Assembly: GCF_023278045.1 (NCBI RefSeq)
Contig: NZ_CP056783.1
Coordinates: forward strand, 558,001-622,000
Direction of reading: 5' to 3'
From: Flavobacterium sp. K5-23
GTDB lineage: Bacteria > Bacteroidota > Bacteroidia > Flavobacteriales > Flavobacteriaceae
Length of the DNA: 64,000 nt
The position numbers and the translations under genes are program-made. Each line of letters starts with the position of its first letter. Position 1 is the first letter of the stretch. Positions 25,340 through 34,869 of this stretch are shown here, in pieces. The notes beneath the pieces were generated by a model. That model worked only from the letters and a program-made list of their open reading frames with translations. It had not been told where the DNA came from and did not search any database.

Positions 25340-27742
25340 ATGAAAAAGAAATTAAGAGTAGGTTTTTGGGAATTAATAGCCCGAATTGTACTTAAAAACA
25401 AAATTGTCATCCTAGGCGTTATTCTTTTAATAACCCTATTTTTAGCACTTCAGTGGAAAAACATACGATTTTCATTTACTGAAGCTAATTTACTTCCCGA
25501 TAATCACATCATAAACAAAGAATACAATGCCTTTCTGGAGAAATTTGGAGAGGAAGGAAACCTGATTGTAGTAGGCGTTCAGGACGATGCTTTTTTTACT
25601 CCAAAAGCATTTGCCGCTTGGAATAAATTAATGACCGAAATAAAAGGCCAAAAAGAAATCGATCTGGTAGTTTCAATTAACGACCTGAAGAAATTACAAA
25701 AAAACGACAGCATTCAATCTTTCGAATTAATTCCTTTTGTTGACCAAAGTAAAATAGTAGACAGCAATTACCTGGCTTTTATCAAGAATGATTTATTTGA
25801 AAAAATGCCTTTTTACGAAGGCTTGCTTTTTAACAAAAAAAACGGAACAATTCGTTCAGCGATTTATTTGGATAAAGAAATCGTAAACACACCACAACGT
25901 AAAGATTTCATCATTAACTATTTTATTCCAAAAATAGAAGCTTTTGAAAAAGAGACGGGAATTGACTTACGTGTTTCCGGAATGCCATACATAAGAACAC
26001 TGAATGCAAAAAGTATTACTGATGAGATAAGTTTATTCATTGGCGCATCCCTACTAATAACTTCTTTGATATTCTTTTTCTTCTTTCGTTCGTTTAGAGC
26101 AACATTAATATCAATTGTCATCGTTATTATTGGCGTGATGTGGACTTTTGGATTTCTTGGGTTATTCAATTTTGAAATTACAGTGCTTACCGCATTAGTG
26201 CCTTCGCTTGTTATTGTGATAGGAATTCCGAATTGTATTTTTCTGACCAATAAATATCAGCAAGAATATATTGCCCACGGAAACAAAGCCCGTGCACTTC
26301 AAAGAGTGATTACCAAAGTGGGAACTGCAACACTAATGACCAACTTGACGACTGCAGCCGGTTTCGCCACATTCATTATTACAAATAGTGAATTGTTAAA
26401 GGAATTTGGTATTATTTCCTCGATAAGCATCGTGGCGCTGTTCTTTTTGTGCCTTATTATTATTCCTATTTACTATAGCTACCAACCGGTTCCTAAAGAA
26501 AAACACCTGAAACACTTGAGCCGTAATTACACCAAAACCTTTATGGCTTGGATAGAAAAAATGGTGAAACACAACAGACGTCATGTTTATATCGTTGCTG
26601 TTATTTTATTTATCGTGAGCTCTTTTGGTGCTCTTCAAATAAAAACCTCAGGAAGTTTGATTGAGGATATGCCAAAAAACACTGGGTTTTATAAAGATAT
26701 TTTATTTTTCGAAAAAGAATTTGAAGGGATAATGCCTCTTGAAATTACGATTGACACCAAAAGAAAAAAAGGTGTTATGAAGCTTTCTACTTTGAGAAAA
26801 ATGGATGAACTTCAAAAGACTATCGAAGAAATTCCTGAACTTTCTAAACCCATTTCAATACTGAACTTGGTGAAATATTCAAAACAAGCTTACTATAATG
26901 GTAATCCAGAATATTATGAGCTACCAAGCTCACAAGAACAAAATTTCATTTTGAGTTATGCCAAGAACGCAACCAAAAACACTCAGGATAACATTATGAA
27001 AAGCTATGTGGATAGCACAGGACAGGTAGCCCGAATCACAACCTTTATGAGGGATATTGGGACAGGGAATATGGCTAATATAGAACAGAAACTTCTAGAC
27101 AAAACCAATAAAATTTTTCCCGCTGATCGCTATAATGTGGTGATGACAGGTAAAGCTTTAGTCTTTGAGAAAGGCACAAAATACCTACTGGACAATCTAA
27201 TCACATCACTGCTTTTTGCTGTTTTATTAATATCGTTATTAATGGTATTTATGTTCCGTTCCTTTAAAATGGTGGTGGTTTCATTAATCCCTAATTTATT
27301 GCCTTTAATGATTACTGCTGGATTGATGGGGTATTTTGGCATACCGCTTAAACCTTCAACTATATTAGTTTTTAGTATTGCTTTTGGATTATCTGTTGAT
27401 GATACAATTCACTTTTTGGCACAATACCGTCAGGAATTAACACACAACAAATGGAAGATAAAAAAGTCGGTTTTTGCGACCATTAGGGAGTCCGGAATCA
27501 GTATGTTTTATACTTCGGTAGTTCTTTTTGCAGGATTCTCTGTGTTTATGCTATCGGATTTTGGTGGTACTATTGCTCTAGGTGGATTAATTGCGGTAAC
27601 CTTAATTTTCGGGATGTTATCTAATTTAATGTTATTGCCTTGTTTGGTTTTAACTTTAAACAAATCATTAGCTAACAAACAGGAATTTATCGAGCCCAAA
27701 ATTGATGTTTTAAGCAATATGGAAGATGACACAGACCTTTAA
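25340..27742 (+). CDS. MMPL/RND-family exporter
   Basis: An 800-residue inner-membrane transporter from the ATG at 25340 (MKKKLRVGFWEL). It shows the duplicated RND plan: helix 1 near residues 22-40, a periplasmic loop, five helices (about 225-395), helix 7 near 425, a second loop, and five more helices (about 615-780). The motifs GLSVDDTIHFLAQYRQE in the second half and IVIGIPNCIFLTNKYQQE in the first are the paired helix-4 signatures of the family. The length is that of hydrophobe/amphiphile exporters that act alone, not of tripartite pumps. Substrate unknown; lipid or hopanoid-like cargo is possible. Confidence 0.9.
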   Translation: MKKKLRVGFWELIARIVLKNKIVILGVILLITLFLALQWKNIRFSFTEANLLPDNHIINKEYNAFLEKFGEEGNLIVVGVQDDAFFTPKAFAAWNKLMTEIKGQKEIDLVVSINDLKKLQKNDSIQSFELIPFVDQSKIVDSNYLAFIKNDLFEKMPFYEGLLFNKKNGTIRSAIYLDKEIVNTPQRKDFIINYFIPKIEAFEKETGIDLRVSGMPYIRTLNAKSITDEISLFIGASLLITSLIFFFFFRSFRATLISIVIVIIGVMWTFGFLGLFNFEITVLTALVPSLVIVIGIPNCIFLTNKYQQEYIAHGNKARALQRVITKVGTATLMTNLTTAAGFATFIITNSELLKEFGIISSISIVALFFLCLIIIPIYYSYQPVPKEKHLKHLSRNYTKTFMAWIEKMVKHNRRHVYIVAVILFIVSSFGALQIKTSGSLIEDMPKNTGFYKDILFFEKEFEGIMPLEITIDTKRKKGVMKLSTLRKMDELQKTIEEIPELSKPISILNLVKYSKQAYYNGNPEYYELPSSQEQNFILSYAKNATKNTQDNIMKSYVDSTGQVARITTFMRDIGTGNMANIEQKLLDKTNKIFPADRYNVVMTGKALVFEKGTKYLLDNLITSLLFAVLLISLLMVFMFRSFKMVVVSLIPNLLPLMITAGLMGYFGIPLKPSTILVFSIAFGLSVDDTIHFLAQYRQELTHNKWKIKKSVFATIRESGISMFYTSVVLFAGFSVFMLSDFGGTIALGGLIAVTLIFGMLSNLMLLPCLVLTLNKSLANKQEFIEPKIDVLSNMEDDTDL

Positions 27743-27803
27743 TATTCTTTTATAAAATATCCCCAATTAGTGACTAACTTTTTGGGGCTGTTAAATATTT
27801 AGG

Positions 27804-28262
27804 CTATGATCTGGGTTTATTAAGACCGCGGTCATAAAGCACAATACTTCCCGCAACAGAAACGTTTAAGCTTTTTTCGGATTTGAATTTGACTAAATAA
27901 TGACATTTTTCGATGGCTTTTTTAGAGAGACCATTGTCTTCGGCACCTAATAGGTAGACGCAACGCCTTGGATGTTCAAAAGTTTCTAAATCTACTGCAT
28001 TATCATCAAGCTCCACTCCTACTAATCGGGCCCCTTTGGGCAGGTTTTTATAGAAATCTTCAAAGGTTTCATAATGAAAATACGGAATCGATTTTACAGC
28101 ATTATGGGTGTCGCTGGATTGTTTTGCATAGCGATTCCCTATTGTGAAAATATAACTAGCGCCCAAGTTTTGAGCCGTGCGCCATAAAACGCCCAAGTTT
28201 TCAGGAGTTTTTCCGTTTTGTATTCCTATCCCGAAATACTCGGTTATAAAATTATCATTCAT
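27804..28262 (-). CDS. TrmH/SpoU-family RNA 2'-O-methyltransferase
   Basis: A 152-residue SPOUT enzyme from the ATG at 28262 (MNDNFITEYFGIGI). Conserved stretches are KTPENLGVLWRTAQNLGA (substrate/cofactor side) and the knot motifs YLLGAEDNGLSKKAIEKC and KSLNVSVAGSIVLYDRGL, which bind S-adenosylmethionine. It lacks the N-terminal RNA-binding extension of TrmH proper. Target nucleotide and RNA (tRNA or rRNA) are not decidable here. It is a single gene facing the exporter gene's end. Confidence 0.9.
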   Translation of the reverse strand: MNDNFITEYFGIGIQNGKTPENLGVLWRTAQNLGASYIFTIGNRYAKQSSDTHNAVKSIPYFHYETFEDFYKNLPKGARLVGVELDDNAVDLETFEHPRRCVYLLGAEDNGLSKKAIEKCHYLVKFKSEKSLNVSVAGSIVLYDRGLNKPRS

Positions 28263-28345
28263 CCTGCAAAAATACAAACTGTTATGGCGTTTGTCAAATT
28301 TTTAATTTAATTAAAATGAAGTTGGAATTTGAGATTCCACTACGT

Positions 28346-28427
28346 CCTAGCCCAGATAGTAGCGGCATCCTTTTACTTTTTTTCTTTAAAAAAGTAAAAG
28401 ATATAGCGGATAGCTGGAAATAGCTCC
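28346..28427. ncRNA. candidate structured element, copy 1
   Basis: Conserved flanks CCTAGCCC..AGCGGCATCC and GATATAGCGGATAGC..AGCTCC surround a perfect 13-bp hairpin (28370-28382 with 28388-28400). The same flanks with a different hairpin occur at 39890-39958. It may be a flavo-1-like RNA or a repeated DNA hairpin; the strand is uncertain. It lies just upstream of the asnS promoter. Confidence 0.45.
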
Positions 28428-28469
28428 CGATTGCTTTGATTGACTTAATGACAATTAAAACAAATGATT

Positions 28470-28477
28470 TATATTTG
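28470..28477 (+). promoter_or_regulatory. -7 box of the asnS promoter
   Basis: TATATTTG, exact TAnnTTTG match, 45 bases before the ATG at 28523. It lies after the first ATG of the long frame, supporting the downstream start. Confidence 0.6.
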
Positions 28478-28522
28478 CAGTTAGAATACGAGACAATTTT
28501 TAAATTCAACTATACACATAAA

Positions 28523-29959
28523 ATGAGACACACAAAAGTTAAAGACTTACTAAACAGTACAACGACGCTACATGAAGTAAATGCAAAAGGATGGGTAAGA
28601 ACTTTTAGAAACAATCAATTTATCGCTTTGAATGATGGTTCAACCATTAATAACATTCAATGTGTAGTCGATTTTGAGAATACTCCTGACGAGACTTTAA
28701 AAAGAATCACTACTGGAGCTGCAATTTCTGTAACAGGAACTTTGATCGAAAGTAAAGGTGCTGGTCAGAAATTTGAAATTCAAGTTAACAAACTGGAAAT
28801 TCTTGGAGACTCAGATGCCGAGAAATTCCCGATACAACCAAAGAATAAACCAAGTCTTGATTTCTTACGTGAAAATGCACATTTACGTGTGCGTACCAAT
28901 ATGTTTGGTGCGATTATGAGAGTACGTTCCGTATTATCATTTGCAGTTCATAATTATTTTCAAGAAAAAGGGTTTGTATACGTTAATACGCCAATTATCA
29001 CAGGATCTGACGCTGAAGGTGCTGGTGAAATGTTTAAAGTAACTGCTTTGCCATTTGACGGAACGCCAAGAACCGAAGACGGGAAAGTAAATTACAAGGA
29101 AGATTTCTTTGGGAAAGAAACAAATCTAACGGTTTCAGGACAGTTAGAAGGAGAGACTTTTGCTATGGCATTGGGACAGATTTACACTTTTGGACCTACG
29201 TTTAGAGCGGAGAATTCAAATACTTCTCGTCACCTTGCAGAGTTTTGGATGATTGAGCCAGAAGTGGCTTTCAATGATTTGAATGACAATATGGATCTTG
29301 CTGAAGATTTTATTCAGTATGTTATCAAATACGTATTAGACAAATGTCCAGAGGATTTAAAATTCCTTGAAGGAAGATTGCTTGACGAAGAAAAATCAAA
29401 ACCACAAGCGGAAAGAAGCGAGATGGCTTTGCTTGACAAATTGAATTTTGTTTTGGAAAACAACTTTAAACGCGTATCTTATACGGAAGCAATTGACATT
29501 TTAAGAGAGTGCACACCAAATAAAAAGAAAAAATTTAACTATATCATTAACGAATGGGGAGCTGATTTACAATCAGAGCACGAGCGTTATTTAGTGGAGA
29601 AACACTTTAAATGCCCAGTAATCTTGTTTGATTACCCAGCAAACATCAAAGCGTTTTATATGCGTTTGAACGAAGACGGAAAAACGGTACGTGCGATGGA
29701 TATTCTTTTTCCAGGAATTGGAGAAATCGTAGGAGGATCTCAAAGAGAAGAGCGTTTTGATGTTTTGGTCGAAAAGATGAAAGCATTAGGAATCGACGAA
29801 GAAGAATTATGGTGGTATCTTGACACAAGAAGATTTGGATCAGCAGTTCACTCAGGTTTCGGACTTGGTTTCGAAAGACTGGTTCTTTTTGTAACAGGAA
29901 TGACAAACATACGTGACGTAATTCCTTTCCCAAGAACACCAATGAACGCGGAATTTTAG
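28523..29959 (+). CDS. asnS: asparaginyl-tRNA synthetase
   Basis: A 478-residue class IIb synthetase charging tRNA-Asn. The N-terminal OB-fold ([18 protein letters not shown]) binds the anticodon; the catalytic part includes motif 2-like [21 protein letters not shown] and motif 3-like [15 protein letters not shown]. The start is the ATG at 28523, as the -7 box lies at 28470; the frame upstream is open but would include the promoter. Presence of the enzyme suggests direct charging of Asn. Confidence 0.97.
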   Translation: MRHTKVKDLLNSTTTLHEVNAKGWVRTFRNNQFIALNDGSTINNIQCVVDFENTPDETLKRITTGAAISVTGTLIESKGAGQKFEIQVNKLEILGDSDAEKFPIQPKNKPSLDFLRENAHLRVRTNMFGAIMRVRSVLSFAVHNYFQEKGFVYVNTPIITGSDAEGAGEMFKVTALPFDGTPRTEDGKVNYKEDFFGKETNLTVSGQLEGETFAMALGQIYTFGPTFRAENSNTSRHLAEFWMIEPEVAFNDLNDNMDLAEDFIQYVIKYVLDKCPEDLKFLEGRLLDEEKSKPQAERSEMALLDKLNFVLENNFKRVSYTEAIDILRECTPNKKKKFNYIINEWGADLQSEHERYLVEKHFKCPVILFDYPANIKAFYMRLNEDGKTVRAMDILFPGIGEIVGGSQREERFDVLVEKMKALGIDEEELWWYLDTRRFGSAVHSGFGLGFERLVLFVTGMTNIRDVIPFPRTPMNAEF

Positions 29960-29971
29960 AACAAAGAATCT

Positions 29972-30058
29972 AAGTTGCAAAGTCGCTAAGATTCTAAGTT
30001 TTTTTTAGATAGTAAATAAAATAATTATAATTCGTCAACAAAAGTTACTTTGCAACTT
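29972..30058. repeat. GTTGCAAAG-type inverted repeat downstream of asnS
   Basis: AAGTTGCAAAGT (29972-29983) and its exact reverse complement (30047-30058) form 12-bp arms; the flanks carry further degenerate AAGTT/CTAAG units. The tract is related to one at 10811-10838 upstream of leuS. It may act as an asnS terminator. Confidence 0.55.
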
Positions 30059-30087
30059 TGTAACTTAGTAACTCAGTCACTTTTTTT

Positions 30088-31554
30088 ATGCTAAAGCAAT
30101 TCTTAAATTTAAAATTATCCCAGAAATTATCTCCACAGCAAATTCAGCTGATGAAGTTAATTCAGTTGCCTACGCAAGCTTTTGAACAACGTCTATTAGA
30201 AGAAATGAATGAGAATCCGGCTTTGGAAGCTGGAAGTGAAGAGGACGATTACGAAAAAGACGAATTCGAGAATGAAGACTATGATGATTACGATGAGTCG
30301 GAATCAGAAAGAATAGATGCCGAAGACATCAACATAGACGAATATTTAAGCGATGATGATTCGCCAGATTACAAAACCCAGGCTAACAATTACAGTGACG
30401 ATGACGAAAGTCGCGAATCACCGCTTGCGGCCTCAGTTAGTTTTCATCAGGATTTAATCAATCAATTGAATACTTTTATATTGAATGATGAAGAACGTGA
30501 TATTGCTGAATTTCTAGTGGGAAGTATTGACGATATGGGTTACATCCGTAGAAGTATTCCCGATATAGTTGATGATATGGCGTTTACTCAAGGTATTTAT
30601 ACTGATGAGAAAATAGTAGAACGAATGTTACATGTAATTCATGAATTGGAACCTTCAGGTGTTGGTGCACGCGATTTACAGGAATGTTTATTGTTGCAGT
30701 TAAAGCACAAAACACCTACGGAATCAGTGGATTTAGCAGTCGATATTATCGAAAATCAGTTTGACGCTTTTACAAAAAAACACTACGATAAATTATTACA
30801 AAAATACAATGTGTCGAATGAATTGCTAAAAAAAGCAATACATGAAATTGAGAAATTGAATCCAAAACCGGGTGGAGCTTACACTGGAAGTAACAAAGTC
30901 ACTGAAAATGTAGTTCCGGATTTTGCCATTAGAATTGTTGAAGGCGAACTGGAATTGACCTTAAACGGAAGAAACGCACCTTCCCTGCATGTTTCCAAAG
31001 ATTATCAGGAGATGATGCAAACCTATAAGGATTCTCGTGACAAATCAGGTGCTCAAAAGGACGCTGTTCAATTTATCAAGCAAAAACTTGATTCTGCCAA
31101 ATGGTTTATCGATGCGATACGTCAACGTCAAGAAACCCTATTCGTGACTATGAATGCTATTATGCATTATCAGGAAGAGTATTTTCTTGAAGGGGACGAA
31201 ACCAAATTGAAACCGATGATCCTAAAAGACATCGCTGATTTAGTTGGGCTTGACATATCAACTGTTTCTCGTGTGGCCAACAGTAAATATGTGGAAACAC
31301 CTTATGGAACTAAGTTGATTAAAGAGTTCTTCTCGGAAGCCATGAAAAACGATCAAGGTGAAGATGTTTCTACACTTGAAATCAAAAAAATACTGCAAAA
31401 TATTATCGAGGAAGAGGACAAGAAAAAACCTCATCCAGATGATCAACTTGCCGAATTACTAAAAGAAAAAGGCTATCCTATTGCAAGAAGAACCATTGCA
31501 AAATACAGAGAGCAACTTGACATTCCTGTTGCCAGGATGAGGAAGAAGATATAA
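30088..31554 (+). CDS. rpoN: RNA polymerase sigma-54 factor
   Basis: A 488-residue sigma-54. Region I at the N-terminus is LSQKLSPQQIQLMKLIQL and LLEEMNENPALE, which binds core polymerase and enhancer proteins. It is followed by a very acidic linker (about 50-115), the core-binding domain, a helix-turn-helix (LKDIADLVGLDISTVSRVAN) and the RpoN box ARRTIAKYRE near the C-terminus. All parts are intact. Flavobacterial sigma-54 directs genes with GG/GC promoters activated by AAA+ proteins; no such activator is nearby. Confidence 0.96.
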   Translation: MLKQFLNLKLSQKLSPQQIQLMKLIQLPTQAFEQRLLEEMNENPALEAGSEEDDYEKDEFENEDYDDYDESESERIDAEDINIDEYLSDDDSPDYKTQANNYSDDDESRESPLAASVSFHQDLINQLNTFILNDEERDIAEFLVGSIDDMGYIRRSIPDIVDDMAFTQGIYTDEKIVERMLHVIHELEPSGVGARDLQECLLLQLKHKTPTESVDLAVDIIENQFDAFTKKHYDKLLQKYNVSNELLKKAIHEIEKLNPKPGGAYTGSNKVTENVVPDFAIRIVEGELELTLNGRNAPSLHVSKDYQEMMQTYKDSRDKSGAQKDAVQFIKQKLDSAKWFIDAIRQRQETLFVTMNAIMHYQEEYFLEGDETKLKPMILKDIADLVGLDISTVSRVANSKYVETPYGTKLIKEFFSEAMKNDQGEDVSTLEIKKILQNIIEEEDKKKPHPDDQLAELLKEKGYPIARRTIAKYREQLDIPVARMRKKI

Positions 31555-31567
31555 ATTATGATTTTCT

Positions 31568-31632
31568 AAAACCATTAAGAAATTGAGTTAATTAAGCTTT
31601 GCCTTGATTTATCTTAATTCCTTAATGGTTTT
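31568..31632 (+). terminator. terminator after rpoN
   Basis: Imperfect 20-bp stem (31568-31587 with 31613-31632) followed by T's. A second, perfect hairpin follows at 31650-31680. Confidence 0.6.
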
Positions 31633-31649
31633 TTTACAGCGAATAAAAA

Positions 31650-31684
31650 AATGGCTAAACTGAATTACAGTTTAGCCATTTTTA
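31650..31684. terminator. bidirectional terminator between rpoN and tdk
   Basis: 13-bp stem ATGGCTAAACTG with its complement (31651-31662 with 31668-31679), A-run on one side and T-run on the other, between convergent genes. Confidence 0.85.
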
Positions 31685-31701
31685 TTATACTACAGATTTA
31701 A

Positions 31702-32295
31702 TTATTTCTCTTCTTGATCTTTTTTCATCGCGTGGTAATAGGCAGCACGACTTAACGGCTCATATTCTTCCGTTTCTCCCAGCATAACAAGTTTATCACT
31801 GTCGGATTTACGAAAACTGTAATTGGCAAGATTCCCGGTACGAGTGCAAACTGCATGTACTTTAGTCACATATTCGGCTGTAGCCATCAATGCAGGCATT
31901 GGTCCAAAAGGATTTCCCTTAAAATCCATATCTAATCCGGCAACAATTACACGAATCCCTTGGTTCGCAAGGTCGTTGCAAATAGTCACAATCTCATCAT
32001 CAAAAAACTGAGCCTCATCTATTCCCACCACATCACAGCCTTGAGCCAAAATAGCAATATTTGCGGCAGCTGGAACTGGAGTCGAGCGAATTTCATTTGA
32101 ATCATGCGAGACAACCATCTCGTCATGGTATCGAGTATCGATGGCGGGTTTAAATATTTCGACTTTTTGCTTGGCAAATTGCGCTCTTTTCAGGCGACGA
32201 ATTAGTTCTTCGGTTTTACCCGAAAACATCGAACCGCAAATAACTTCGATCCAACCAAATTGTTCTTTATGATTTACTGTATTTTCGAGAAACAT
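31702..32295 (-). CDS. tdk: thymidine kinase
   Basis: A 197-residue type II thymidine kinase for salvage of thymidine. P-loop [10 protein letters not shown] (residues 21-30), [11 protein letters not shown] carrying the Walker B-like Asp-Glu, and the lasso region [18 protein letters not shown]. Only one Cys remains of the usual zinc quartet (VHAVCTRTG), so the structural zinc is probably absent. It is a single gene with a possible -7 box at 32386-32393 on the minus strand. Confidence 0.95.
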   Translation of the reverse strand: MFLENTVNHKEQFGWIEVICGSMFSGKTEELIRRLKRAQFAKQKVEIFKPAIDTRYHDEMVVSHDSNEIRSTPVPAAANIAILAQGCDVVGIDEAQFFDDEIVTICNDLANQGIRVIVAGLDMDFKGNPFGPMPALMATAEYVTKVHAVCTRTGNLANYSFRKSDSDKLVMLGETEEYEPLSRAAYYHAMKKDQEEK

Positions 32296-32385
32296 TTTGT
32301 CTTTTTCTTCCTTTTAAAATGAATAGTTTTTATTACTTTGTACCGTAATAAACCAACTTAAAAATTTTACACTTTTAGTTCGATT

Positions 32386-32393
32386 CAAAAGTA
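32386..32393 (-). promoter_or_regulatory. possible -7 box of tdk
   Basis: Reads TACTTTTG on the minus strand, a TAnnTTTG match 91 bases before the ATG. Confidence 0.35.
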
Positions 32394-32535
32394 GAGAATT
32401 TTTATCAAATCGATGATTTACGAACGTTTATTTAATTAATAAAAAATCAAACAAAGGACACTTCTTTCTGAAATTTGACGCAAAAAAATAAAACATTTTA
32501 AAAAATACGCCTTACTCATTATAATTTCAAAAGTT

Positions 32536-33600
32536 ATGAAAAAAAGATTGGAAGCCGATTTAATCAGCATTGCCCACAGAATATTAAAAATAAGAAATAA
32601 ATCTGACATCAATCAATTGCATTTGGAAACCCAAAAATTATATGAAAAACTGTCGGTTTTACGATTTGTGGAGGAGCATTATGGAGAAATTAAACCTACC
32701 ATAGGGTTAGAAAATATCGAAAATGAAATAGAAGAATTTTTTGATAACACTACTGAATTACCTGTTGAGACCGTTATTGAAATGACCGAAAGCAACATGG
32801 CACAAGAAATTGATGCGGAAGAGGAAGTTATTGTTGATGTTGTGGAAGAAACAATTGAAAATGAAGTTGAAGAAGAAACAATAGAAAACGAAAGTCCTAT
32901 TACAGGTTTTGAAGCAGACTTAATGGAACTACAAATTGATCCAGAAGAAGCTTTGGAAGACGACATCACCTCTGAAAATCTAGAGGAAGAAAATGAAACT
33001 GAAACTGATGAAGAAATTGATGCCGTAGAATTATCAAATGAGGAGAGTTTGATTTTTGAGGAAGAAGTTGAAGAAACAGAAGACATAGAAGACATAGAAG
33101 AGAGTCTTGAAGAAGATAATGATAAATTTGAAACTGCAATTGACTTCTCAAAAGAAATAGAAACTACCACTAAACCGGAAGCTGTTCAAATTTCGTTTGA
33201 AGATTTATTAGGCGGAAATTACAACGACACTTTTTTCGTGAAAGTCGACGACGTAGAACCAGCCTTAGCTCCCATTGTGTTTGATGCTGTAGAAGAGGAA
33301 AAATCAGTTGCTGCTGAAACAAAAAAAGAAGAAAAAGATGCCAAAATCGTCTCTTTAAATGACAAACTTTCTAAAGGAATTGATATTGATCTTAACGATC
33401 GAATAGCCTTTGTAAAGCATCTTTTTGGCAACAATAGCGAAGATTACAACCGCGTATTGAATCAGTTAATTACGTTTGACAATTTCCATGAAACACGTAA
33501 TTTCATAGAAGAAATGGTAAAACCGGATTATAATAACTGGGAAGGAAAAGAAGATTATGAAGATCGTTTTATGGAAATTATTGAAAAGAAATTCCTTTAA
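32536..33600 (+). CDS. acidic protein of unknown function, conserved-looking ends
   Basis: A 354-residue protein. The first 50 residues are a helical N-terminal region (ISIAHRILKIRNKSDINQL), residues 55-200 are dominated by Glu and Asp with no signal peptide, and the C-terminal 80 residues (LNDRIAFVKHLFGNNSEDYNRVLNQL to DYEDRFMEIIEKKF) look like a folded helical domain I associate with Bacteroidetes proteins found beside tdk/rsmI. Function unknown. The acidic middle is the reason an apparent Ser-rich ORF is seen on the other strand. Confidence 0.75.
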   Translation: MKKRLEADLISIAHRILKIRNKSDINQLHLETQKLYEKLSVLRFVEEHYGEIKPTIGLENIENEIEEFFDNTTELPVETVIEMTESNMAQEIDAEEEVIVDVVEETIENEVEEETIENESPITGFEADLMELQIDPEEALEDDITSENLEEENETETDEEIDAVELSNEESLIFEEEVEETEDIEDIEESLEEDNDKFETAIDFSKEIETTTKPEAVQISFEDLLGGNYNDTFFVKVDDVEPALAPIVFDAVEEEKSVAAETKKEEKDAKIVSLNDKLSKGIDIDLNDRIAFVKHLFGNNSEDYNRVLNQLITFDNFHETRNFIEEMVKPDYNNWEGKEDYEDRFMEIIEKKFL

Positions 33601-33655
33601 AATAAAATTTGGTCCTAGCTTTTGTAAAAATAATACAAATCGTGTTTAAACAATT

Positions 33656-34390
33656 ATGTCAAAATTATATATCGTACCCACGCCAATAGGCAATCTCGAG
33701 GACATGACGTTCAGAGCCATCAGAATCCTCAAAGAAGTAGATTTGATATTGGCCGAAGACACGCGTACCAGCGGGAAACTCTTAAAGCATTTTGAGATTG
33801 GCACCCACATGCACAGTCATCATATGCATAACGAGCACAAGACTGTTGAGAATTTGATTTCGAGATTAAAAGCAGGCGAGAACATTGCTTTGATTTCTGA
33901 TGCAGGAACTCCTGCGATTTCTGACCCAGGTTTTTTACTAACACGTGCCTGTATAGAAAACGGTGTCGATGTGGAATGTTTGCCTGGTGCTACCGCATTT
34001 GTCCCTGCTTTAGTAAACAGCGGACTGCCAAATGACAAATTTGTTTTTGAAGGTTTTTTACCTGAGAAAAAAGGAAGACAAACCAGATACCTCGAGCTTG
34101 CAGAAGAAACCAGAACAATGATTCTTTATGTTTCACCACATAAATTGGTAAAAACATTAGCTGAGTTCATCACTTATTTTGGTGAAGATCGACCAATTTG
34201 TGTTTCTAGAGAATTATCAAAATTACACGAAGAAAACGTGAGAGGAACCACTCGTGAAGTGTTGACCCATTTTGAAAAAACAGCTCCACGTGGAGAAATC
34301 GTTGTGGTTGTTGGCGGTAAACCGATCGTTAAAGAAGTTAAAAAAAGAAAATTCGAAAAAGACGAGCCAGAAGAAACAGAAGAAGTATAA
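33656..34390 (+). CDS. rsmI: 16S rRNA (cytidine-1402-2'-O)-methyltransferase
   Basis: A 244-residue tetrapyrrole-methylase-fold enzyme that methylates C1402 in the 16S rRNA decoding centre. Landmarks are YIVPTPIGNLEDMTFRAI at the start, AEDTRTSGKLL, ALISDAGTPAISDPG and PGATAFVPALVNSGLPNDKF. It is shorter than the E. coli protein (about 286) and lacks the extra C-terminal part, ending in a charged tail. Ten bases separate it from the HopJ gene, so they may share a transcript. Confidence 0.96.
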   Translation: MSKLYIVPTPIGNLEDMTFRAIRILKEVDLILAEDTRTSGKLLKHFEIGTHMHSHHMHNEHKTVENLISRLKAGENIALISDAGTPAISDPGFLLTRACIENGVDVECLPGATAFVPALVNSGLPNDKFVFEGFLPEKKGRQTRYLELAEETRTMILYVSPHKLVKTLAEFITYFGEDRPICVSRELSKLHEENVRGTTREVLTHFEKTAPRGEIVVVVGGKPIVKEVKKRKFEKDEPEETEEV

Positions 34391-34400
34391 TTTATAACAT

Positions 34401-34745
34401 ATGACTTTAGAAACTTATATTACCCAATTAAAACAGTCTCCAAAAACTATTGCGTTTACTGAAACTATCGCAATAATAGAAGGAAATTATACTTTTACCC
34501 CAACAGCATTCCAAAACGGAAACCAACATAATGCGGCGGGTGAGAATTCAGGATCTTGCAAATTGTTTGCTTTCGCCAAATTGCAAAACCTAACACCCGA
34601 AGAAACATTAGCTTGTTTTGGCGGGTATTATTTTGAAGATGTTTTGAAAAACCCAGAAGGAAATGACCATCAAAATATTCGGAATTTTATGAAAACCGGA
34701 TGGAACGGAATTCGTTTTGAAGGAGAAGCTTTAGAGAAGAAATAA
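34401..34745 (+). CDS. HopJ-family type III effector-like protein
   Basis: A 114-residue cytosolic protein with FTETIAIIEGNYTFTPTAFQNG, NSGSCKLFAFAKLQNLTPEETLACFG and the terminal NIRNFMKTGWNGI, the HopJ family signature. The family is named after a Pseudomonas effector but is widespread in bacteria without type III secretion, so a secretion role is doubtful. It lies between rsmI and recJ. Confidence 0.85.
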   Translation: MTLETYITQLKQSPKTIAFTETIAIIEGNYTFTPTAFQNGNQHNAAGENSGSCKLFAFAKLQNLTPEETLACFGGYYFEDVLKNPEGNDHQNIRNFMKTGWNGIRFEGEALEKK

Positions 34746-34869
34746 AAAGTGAGGAGTGAATGGTGAAAAGTTATTTTAAATTTCATAATTTATTTCAATC
34801 ATACAAATAAGGTCAATTACAACGTGCAAACAAAATCCTAATTCCTAAATATTATAATCCCAAATTAAT

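Noticed and set aside
32679..33170. Serine-rich 163-residue frame on the minus strand
   Set aside because: It is the reverse complement of the Glu/Asp-rich stretch of the gene at 32536; GAA/GAT codons read backwards give Ser and Phe.
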